From assembly GCF_030540835.1 (NCBI RefSeq), contig NZ_JAUOEK010000090.1:1-32145 (forward strand): a stretch of 32,145 bases of DNA. The letters run 5' to 3'. Both the position numbers and the translations under genes were made by a program. The stretch comes from Flavivirga aquimarina (GTDB taxonomy: Bacteria; Bacteroidota; Bacteroidia; Flavobacteriales; Flavobacteriaceae). The notes below the pieces were generated by a model. That model made no database searches. It had not been told where the DNA came from and saw only the letters and a list, made by a program, of their open reading frames with translations. Each line of letters begins with the position of its first letter. The stretch's first letter is position 1. Shown piece after piece: positions 27,287-32,145 of this stretch.

Positions 27287-27345
27287 CCCCGCTAGTCCTC
27301 GTATACACTAGCGCTTCGTCTGTGACGAGTGCCGTATCGAGTAAG
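27287..27345 (+). repeat. REP-like element F (long type)
   Basis: Long-type copy with point changes: CTAGTCCTCGTATACACTAG, then the hairpin TTCGTC-TGT-GACGAG, TGCCGTA and GAGTAAG. It begins 4 bases after the stop codon of the lipoprotein gene. Confidence 0.9.
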
Positions 27346-27406
27346 TAAAATGGGGTGAGGAGAATAAAATATGAGCTAAAAAAGAAAAAAAAGGAGTGAT
27401 ATAATA

Positions 27407-27523
27407 ATGGTACTATTTTTAGTTATTCTTTTTGTAAGTGCTGTAGAATCAATGGAAAAAGATTTTCAGGAAATAGATTCGAAATTAAAAGCACATAAAA
27501 AAAATGGAAATAAAAGTTCTTAA
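27407..27523 (+). CDS. Possible 38-aa membrane or leader peptide
   Basis: ATG 27407 opens a 38-codon frame with a hydrophobic start (MVLFLVILFVSAVES) and a charged end (KLKAHKKNGNKSS). It has one of the best Shine-Dalgarno sites in the window (AAGGAG, 10 bases upstream), unusual for this organism, and ends 17 bp before the next lipoprotein gene. It could be a translated leader, a toxin-antitoxin type peptide, or the decayed end of a larger gene. No homologue is recognised. Confidence 0.35.
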   Translation: MVLFLVILFVSAVESMEKDFQEIDSKLKAHKKNGNKSS

Positions 27524-27540
27524 TAATTAAAGAGAAAAAG

Positions 27541-28257
27541 ATGAATTTAAAATATATTTTATTGGTAATTATTTTAGCGTTATACATAAATTGTATAGAA
27601 AAGAATGAAGAAACTAAAAAAGACTATGAACATGAAGTATTAGAAAAAAAGGTTGTGTTAGAAGAAAAAACACCTAAGCCGTCTTTGGATAAGGAACAAT
27701 TTGTTATCTCAAAAGAAAAATTAGAAGGATATAAAATGAAATCTAATCAGCATATTGGCCTAATAGATCAAAATGATGATGTATTGGATATTGGAGCCTC
27801 AGGGAAAATAGTTTATTATCCCTTTGGCGTAAAATCTTTTGCAGATAGTATAAATATTAAACAAAATAACATCTTTACCAAGGATACAATTGATTCATTA
27901 AACGAAAATTTTAGGGATTATTTATTATCATTTAAAGAATCTAAGATAAAAATTAGAGAGTATAAAAAAGATTATTTTCCAGATGGAGAAGACAAATTAG
28001 CAGAATATCATCATCAAAAACAGGATTTATCTGTAATATTAGAAGCCAAATTGTATAATTCAGAAATTGCATTAATTGACAATATTAGAGTAGGCATGAG
28101 TAAAGAAGAGTTTTTTGCTGTTATTATAGGGGATTATGATGATGATTTAAAAAGAATCAATACGATAATATTAGGCGATATGATTGGAAATATGTCACAA
28201 TTTTACAAATTTAAAAATGATTCCTTGTTTGAAGTTGTTTTTAAGTTAGAGAATTAG
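27541..28257 (+). CDS. Lipoprotein of unknown function, orphan immunity or cargo candidate
   Basis: This 238-aa protein has a lipoprotein signal (ILLVIILALYINC; Cys18). An acidic and lysine-rich linker follows (EKNEETKKDYEHE...KKVVLEEK). The mature part is mixed alpha/beta with GLIDQNDDVLDIGASGKIVY in the middle and NIRVGMSKEEFFAVI then FYKFKNDSLFEVVFKL at the end. The latter pair resembles a BamE/BLIP-like unit (a helix after 'GMSKEE', then strands). The charge after the cysteine suits surface display. It lies between REP F with the small ORF and the degenerate REP G, which begins about 5 bases after its stop. No family name is justified, and an immunity role is inferred only from the location. 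Confidence 0.7.
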   Translation: MNLKYILLVIILALYINCIEKNEETKKDYEHEVLEKKVVLEEKTPKPSLDKEQFVISKEKLEGYKMKSNQHIGLIDQNDDVLDIGASGKIVYYPFGVKSFADSINIKQNNIFTKDTIDSLNENFRDYLLSFKESKIKIREYKKDYFPDGEDKLAEYHHQKQDLSVILEAKLYNSEIALIDNIRVGMSKEEFFAVIIGDYDDDLKRINTIILGDMIGNMSQFYKFKNDSLFEVVFKLEN

Positions 28258-28261
28258 ACTT

Positions 28262-28316
28262 CCTCCGCTAGTCCCCGCTAGTCCCCGCTAGTACTCGTTT
28301 GTAACTAGTACTTATC
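28262..28316 (+). repeat. Degenerate REP-like element G with tandem 10-mers
   Basis: The 10-mer GTCCCCGCTA (REP left edge) is tandemly repeated here, with a variant copy before it and GTA after it. A decayed short-type hairpin follows, CTCGTT-TGT-AACTAG, with one mismatch. It starts about 5 bases after the preceding stop codon. Confidence 0.75.
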
Positions 28317-28319
28317 GAA

Positions 28320-28497
28320 AAAAGAAGTTACTTTAACAATAGAGTAGCTTCACTATTTATAGCTTTTAACACTAAAAGCATTAATTTTTTTGGTATATAT
28401 TGTAGTAAAACAAAGCATTATAAATCAATAACTACTTTTAACAAAAACATATTGATTTTACTTATAGGTATATTTTTATTTAATAATAGTTAAAATT
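28320..28497 (+). repeat. Duplicated noncoding segment, copy 2
   Basis: This is the partner of 25751-25928. The opening hairpin at 28324-28351 (GAAGTTACT / AGTAGCTTC) keeps all nine pairs, but its G-U wobble is at a different position from copy 1. No open frame exists. As in copy 1, it lies among REP elements. Confidence 0.8.
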
Positions 28498-28510
28498 AAA
28501 TCATTAAACG

Positions 28511-28572
28511 TCTCAGCTAGTCCTCTTATATGTTAGTACTTTAGTCTTTGATAAGTACCGTAGTCGAGTAAA
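28511..28572 (+). repeat. Degenerate REP-like element H (long type, AT-drifted)
   Basis: It aligns end to end with A2, C and D but has mostly lost its CpG and GC-rich core: CTAGTCCTCTTATATGTTAG, then TACTTTAGTCTTTGATAAG, TACCGTA and GAGTAAA. Most changes are C-to-T or G-to-A, and the hairpin no longer pairs well. Confidence 0.8.
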
Positions 28573-28599
28573 TAAAGGCTTTGTCTCGTCCAAATAAAG

Positions 28600-28629
28600 T
28601 TTACATCCCAATAGTATCGGGACTGTAAA
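28600..28629. other. Interrupted palindrome / hairpin
   Basis: TTTACATCCC and GGGACTGTAAA pair with one bulge around AATAGTATC. There is no T-run, so it is not a clear terminator. It may be a protein-binding palindrome or an old element end. The rest of 28573-28752 holds no gene and no convincing promoter. Confidence 0.45.
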
Positions 28630-28752
28630 AGATTTACAACTTATACTTTATACATAATAATTAAGGATTACCCTTATACATATCATGGTGTACCCTTTGC
28701 TAGCTATTAGATGCTTTTTTTAGCTTTAATAAAACTTTAACAAGTCATTTTT

Positions 28753-29358
28753 ATGAAGCTTTTAAAAAGGAGTTTTTCCCCAATATTCTTTATATTATTA
28801 CTACTGGTATTCAGTGTATTGATATCATGCAATAAATCTTCAAAATCTAATAAACTTCCAGAATACAAATTTTTTAATTTTCAACAGCAAGGCTGGAAAT
28901 CGAAGTGTGTCACACATTTTGTTAACGATATAAATTACACAGCCACAGAAGTTCCAATACAATACTATTTTCTAAAGAATAACCAAAGTAATTATAATAA
29001 AGTAGATTCATTATATCAATTAAATGCAAAAGAGCGTATTATAGAAATAGAGTTTCAGCATGCAAATGCAGCAGATTTATTACTAGAAGACTACACAGAT
29101 AAAACCTACAAAGAAGCAGTAAAGTACATGGCATTTATCTTAGAAAAAGACTTTACGGTAGTAACTTCTTCAAAAGATACCATTCGTTGTTCCGGTGTAA
29201 ACTTCGAACGCAACTTTAAAGTAGCTCCCTTTAAACGCGTGTTACTCTATTTCAATAATATCAATCCCAACGATCATATAAAACTCATATACCAAGATCA
29301 TTTGTTTAAAAATGGGATCATAAAATTCAATTTAATAGATAAACCATTAAAAATTTAA
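28753..29358 (+). CDS. Lipoprotein of unknown function heading the second operon
   Basis: This 201-aa protein has a lipoprotein signal (IFFILLLLVFSVLISC; Cys26). Basic and serine-rich residues follow the cysteine (NKSSKSNK), unlike the two upstream lipoproteins, so it is more likely retained facing the periplasm. The mature part has YKFFNFQQQGWKSKCVTHFV, ERIIEIEFQHANAADLLLED and a C-terminal strand set (RVLLYFNNINPNDHIKLIYQ). I recognise no family. It starts only 4 bp before the FN3/tail gene and after the REP-rich zone, so it looks like the first gene of a new transcription unit. A helper role for export or anchoring of the following proteins is a guess. Confidence 0.75.
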   Translation: MKLLKRSFSPIFFILLLLVFSVLISCNKSSKSNKLPEYKFFNFQQQGWKSKCVTHFVNDINYTATEVPIQYYFLKNNQSNYNKVDSLYQLNAKERIIEIEFQHANAADLLLEDYTDKTYKEAVKYMAFILEKDFTVVTSSKDTIRCSGVNFERNFKVAPFKRVLLYFNNINPNDHIKLIYQDHLFKNGIIKFNLIDKPLKI

Positions 29359-29362
29359 AGTT

Positions 29363-30817
29363 ATGAAATTGATTGTAAAATTGATCATCTTATTTATTTG
29401 TAGTATTTCATTTGCTCAAAATGATTCAGACTACCAAGCCATTTTAGATGAAGCTACTCTGCTGGGATATACATTACCAAGTTTAGCAGATCAAACTATC
29501 CAAAATCAAATAATTATTAGCATAAAAGCTAGTGGTGTATGGGCTAAAGCAGATTTGATCTTGTATTTTAAAGGAAGTGGTGATAAAAATTTCAAACTTA
29601 TTAACTGGAAGAACCCTATAGGGGTTAAAGCTACAGAAGAAAGCTTTGGAGGGTCTCTTACATGGGCATCAACTGGAGTTAAAGGAGATGGAATAGATGT
29701 AATTAATACACATTTCGACCCATCTGTAGGAGGCTTAAATTATACTCAAAACAATGCAGGGTTTTATGCTAAAATTTCAGAAGCATTTACAACTAAGTTC
29801 AATTTATTTGGAGGAGCAAATATTAGCTTATCAACTGAACTTCAAAGACCAGAAATAAATTCAGATGGAAGTTTACCACCAGTCTTTACTTTTCCAGGAA
29901 CTGGTTTACTTGGAGTTTCAAGAAACAATGCAACATCTCATATTGTTTCGGTAGGTACAGTTCTAACAACACAAACTCATGCCTCAGGAAGTATAACAAG
30001 TGAAGATATTAGAATTCTTGGACATAGTACTGTAACCTCTTCAAATTATACCCGATTTGATGGGGAGGTTGCTTATGTGCTTTTTGGTGGAGATATGTCC
30101 GCTAACCTATCTGATATTGATGCAGCATTTGAAATATCATCTTTTGACACCCAACCCCCAACTGCACCAACACTATCCAGTACCTTCCAAACAAGCACAA
30201 CAGTAGATTTAAGTTGGACAGCAGCTACTGATAATATAGCAGTTACAGGATATAAAATATATAAAGATGGCGTTTTAGAAGCTACTTTAGGCAATATTCT
30301 AACCTATCAGGTAACTGGGTTAACAGCAGCTACTTCTTACGATTTTACAGTAACAGCTTTAGATATTGCAGGTAATGAAAGTGTGGTTAGTAATACTATG
30401 ACTATTACTACAGATGTAATTTCAAGCGGAGGAGGTTCTGGTAACTGGAGCTTAAATAATGAAGATGTGTATTATAATACAGGAAATGTTGGTATCGGTA
30501 CTAATACACCAGATGAAAAACTAGCAGTAAATGGTAATATCCATGCTAAAGAAGTAAGGGTAGATTTAAATAATTGGCCAGATTATGTATTCACCAAAAC
30601 ATACAATTTACCAACATTAAAGGAAGTAGAAGAACATATTAAGGAAAAAGGGCATCTACCCAATATCCCTTCAGCCAAAGAAGTAGAAGCAAAAGGTATT
30701 CTACTAGGAGATATGAATGCGAAGCTCCTTGAAAAAATTGAAGAACTAACACTTTATATACTAGAGCAAGAAAAGCAATTAAATCAATTAAAAATAATAA
30801 TAAAACAACATAACTAA
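29363..30817 (+). CDS. Secreted FN3 protein with tail-fibre-like coiled-coil C-terminus
   Basis: This 484-aa protein has a signal peptide (MKLIVKLIILFICSISFAQ). Residues 20-255 include a LamG-like beta-sandwich look-alike (KATEESFGGSLTWASTGVKG, NNAGFYAKIS, GEVAYVLFGGDMS). One FN3 domain follows (about 260-345: DLSWTAATDNIAVTGYKIY, TGLTAATSYDFTVTALD), then the SSGGGSGNW linker. The conserved end module has NVGIGTNTPDEKLAVNG, NNWPDYVF, GHLPNIPSA and a coiled coil (MNAKLLEKIEELTLYILEQE). The FN3-to-end part is paralogous to 2-655 but diverged. Trimerisation through the coiled coil is likely by analogy with tail fibres. It is 4 bp after the lipoprotein gene and 47 bp before the DUF2341 gene. It is probably a surface or particle-associated binding protein. 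Confidence 0.8.
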   Translation: MKLIVKLIILFICSISFAQNDSDYQAILDEATLLGYTLPSLADQTIQNQIIISIKASGVWAKADLILYFKGSGDKNFKLINWKNPIGVKATEESFGGSLTWASTGVKGDGIDVINTHFDPSVGGLNYTQNNAGFYAKISEAFTTKFNLFGGANISLSTELQRPEINSDGSLPPVFTFPGTGLLGVSRNNATSHIVSVGTVLTTQTHASGSITSEDIRILGHSTVTSSNYTRFDGEVAYVLFGGDMSANLSDIDAAFEISSFDTQPPTAPTLSSTFQTSTTVDLSWTAATDNIAVTGYKIYKDGVLEATLGNILTYQVTGLTAATSYDFTVTALDIAGNESVVSNTMTITTDVISSGGGSGNWSLNNEDVYYNTGNVGIGTNTPDEKLAVNGNIHAKEVRVDLNNWPDYVFTKTYNLPTLKEVEEHIKEKGHLPNIPSAKEVEAKGILLGDMNAKLLEKIEELTLYILEQEKQLNQLKIIIKQHN

Positions 30818-30864
30818 ATTCATTTAGATACTATAGTTAGTATGTAAAAGCTAAAATTATAATT

Positions 30865-32145
30865 ATGAAAAAAATATTAGTAATTCTTGTATTGTTAATT
30901 ATATCTATTAATGTTAATGCTCAAACATTACAGGACTGGGGAAGAAAGCAAGCTATAACAATTAATAATACCTATGTAACGGGAAGTTCAGATTTAACAG
31001 ATTTTCCTTTTTTGGTAACCTTAGATCATTTAGACTCTGAAATTGTTGATGGAGGCACTAATTCGGCATTAAATGGCGGTGGTGATATTCGTTTTTCCAG
31101 TGATGCAGCAGGTAATAACAGATTAGCCTGTGAAATAGTAAGCTTAGTAACCGATGCTACAGCAGCGAACAGGCAATGTCAAGTATGGGTTAAAATACCA
31201 AGTCTACCATCAACCTCAGATACTACTATTTACATTTGGTATAATAAATCAGGAGAAACCCAACCCGTAGCTACAGATGCTTATGGAAGTCAAGCAGTAT
31301 GGACTAATTATAGTTTTGTAAGTCACGATTGTTTGACAGATTCTAGCGGTAACAAAACCATAAACCAAACAGTGGCAGCTTCTACAGGTGCTAGTGTTTT
31401 TGATGGTACAACGGCCGATTTTGATGGTGTAGATGATAGGCACACTATCGATATATTAGATTGGGATTTAACCACAGGGCAAACCATCACTTTTTGGGCA
31501 AATTATAATAATACCGGAGTTTATAAAAGATTGATTAACCTTATAAATAGTACCGGAGTTATCCAGTTTATTAAGGGAGACATTGCTACTAGTCCAGAAG
31601 ATATTATATTTTTTAGTTCAACAGACCTTCTTAACGATGGAGAATCTGGAGAGTCGATAAAGGCAGATCATACAGTTCAAGATCAATGGTTTTATATAAA
31701 AGGAAGTACTGTTGATTTAGATACTGGAAGAAATTTCAAGTCGAATAATATAGATTACTCTTCTACTTTGCCTGCAATTTATAATTGGACACCAAGCACT
31801 AATGAAAACCTAATGACTATAGGAGCTAGGGGAGATAATAGTAATCATTATCAAGGGAGAATAGCGTCATTAATGGTAAGTCCATTCCAACTCAGTGATG
31901 GTTATATAGCCAGTGCATATAACAACCAAAGTAGCCCATCTACATTTGCTACTCCAGAAACTCCAGTCTCTGTATCTGCAGATACAGAATCTCCAACACC
32001 TCCAACACTATCCAGTACTGACCAAACCGACACTACAGTAGATTTAAGTTGGTTAGGAGCAACCGACAATATAGGAGTTACTGGTTATAACATATATATA
32101 GATGGAGTTTTAGAAACCACCTTAGGAAATGTTTCGAGTTATCAA
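30865..32145 (+). CDS. DUF2341-LamG-FN3 secreted protein, 3' partial
   Basis: Open to the window end, with 427 codons visible. The signal peptide (MKKILVILVLLIISINVNAQ) is followed by a DUF2341-type domain (about 30-150: TDFPFLVTLDHLDSEIVDGG, GGDIRFSSDAAGN, CQVWVKIPSLP, TIYIWYNKSG). A LamG-like lectin fold follows (about 170-360: FDGVDDRHTIDILDWDL, GQTITFWANYNN, GRIASLMVSPFQLSDGYIA), then the start of an FN3 domain. The final 118 bases equal bases 1-118 and the frame continues into the CDS at 2-655. Joined there, the product would be 605 aa with the same tail module as its neighbour. DUF2341 and LamG domains commonly bind glycans, so a surface adhesin or delivery-particle role is inferred. 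Confidence 0.8.
   Translation, partial: MKKILVILVLLIISINVNAQTLQDWGRKQAITINNTYVTGSSDLTDFPFLVTLDHLDSEIVDGGTNSALNGGGDIRFSSDAAGNNRLACEIVSLVTDATAANRQCQVWVKIPSLPSTSDTTIYIWYNKSGETQPVATDAYGSQAVWTNYSFVSHDCLTDSSGNKTINQTVAASTGASVFDGTTADFDGVDDRHTIDILDWDLTTGQTITFWANYNNTGVYKRLINLINSTGVIQFIKGDIATSPEDIIFFSSTDLLNDGESGESIKADHTVQDQWFYIKGSTVDLDTGRNFKSNNIDYSSTLPAIYNWTPSTNENLMTIGARGDNSNHYQGRIASLMVSPFQLSDGYIASAYNNQSSPSTFATPETPVSVSADTESPTPPTLSSTDQTDTTVDLSWLGATDNIGVTGYNIYIDGVLETTLGNVSSYQ
32028..32145 (+). repeat. Terminal direct repeat, right copy
   Basis: Identical to bases 1-118. Position 32028 is the third base of a codon in the gene starting at 30865, and base 1 is also a third codon base in the gene 2-655, so the two genes join in frame without change. 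Confidence 0.95.

Noticed and set aside
25320-28572. CRISPR array
   Set aside because: The repeats are palindromic 45-60-bp elements at irregular spacing, in two subtypes and two orientations, with genes between them and no cas genes.
28581-28629. Insertion sequence end near the palindrome
   Set aside because: Only a single hairpin is seen, with no transposase remnant, no matching inverted end and no target duplication.
28691-28699. Bacteroidota-type -7 promoter (TAnnTTTG) before the second operon
   Set aside because: TACCCTTTG has three bases between TA and TTTG instead of two, and no TTG was found at a suitable distance upstream.
1-32145. Plasmid or phage genome, given the end overlap
   Set aside because: No replication, partition, mobilisation, terminase, capsid or portal gene is visible; the tail-like modules alone are common in flavobacterial secreted proteins.

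Overview
This window looks like chromosomal accessory DNA from a member of the Bacteroidota, most likely the class Flavobacteriia. The grounds are AT-rich DNA, very large secreted multidomain proteins, FN3 proteins with a tail-fibre-like end (GNVGIGT, LAVNG, NWPDYVF and GHLPNIPSA motifs), short lipoprotein signals, and few Shine-Dalgarno sites. I do not name a genus. Every gene I accept is on the + strand.

Region 1 (1-25328) is one tightly spaced RHS polymorphic-toxin operon. In order it holds the 3' end of an FN3/tail-like protein, a 2062-aa SpvB/RHS-N-terminus-like protein, a 2547-aa LRR/Ig-like protein whose last residues are a YD (RHS) repeat, a LolA-like periplasmic protein, and a 3157-aa RHS shell protein. 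The shell protein carries a C-terminal tip that I read as a probable ADP-ribosyltransferase-type toxin. Five bases after it comes an 89-aa four-cysteine protein, the best immunity candidate, followed by a small two-helix membrane protein. Inter-gene gaps are 5-33 bp, so co-transcription is likely.

Region 2 (25320-28752) is a cargo and scar zone. It holds at least nine copies, in two subtypes, of a roughly 45-60-bp REP-like palindromic element. In their midst is a RAYT-type (REP-associated tyrosine) HUH transposase flanked by REPs in opposite orientation. The small genes between them, including two lipoproteins and a possible 38-codon peptide, are orphan immunity or cargo candidates. Several REPs sit at or within a few bases of a stop codon. 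A second 175-bp noncoding segment with a conserved hairpin occurs twice.

Region 3 (28753-32145) begins what looks like another secreted-protein operon: a lipoprotein, a complete LamG-like/FN3/tail protein, and a DUF2341-LamG-FN3 protein cut by the window end.

The last 118 bases are identical to the first 118, and the reading frame runs through the join. The window is therefore either a closed loop of 32,027 bp (circle or tandem array) or a contig that begins and ends in one repeat. Joined, regions 3 and 1 give a complete 605-aa DUF2341-LamG-FN3-tail protein leading straight into the RHS operon, which is the expected gene order.

Working model: the secreted or surface proteins (FN3/tail, SpvB-like, LRR) build or accompany an RHS delivery particle, the toxin tip varies, and REP/RAYT-rich DNA downstream collects and reshuffles immunity and cargo genes. 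The gene content is seen directly; the joint action is inference.
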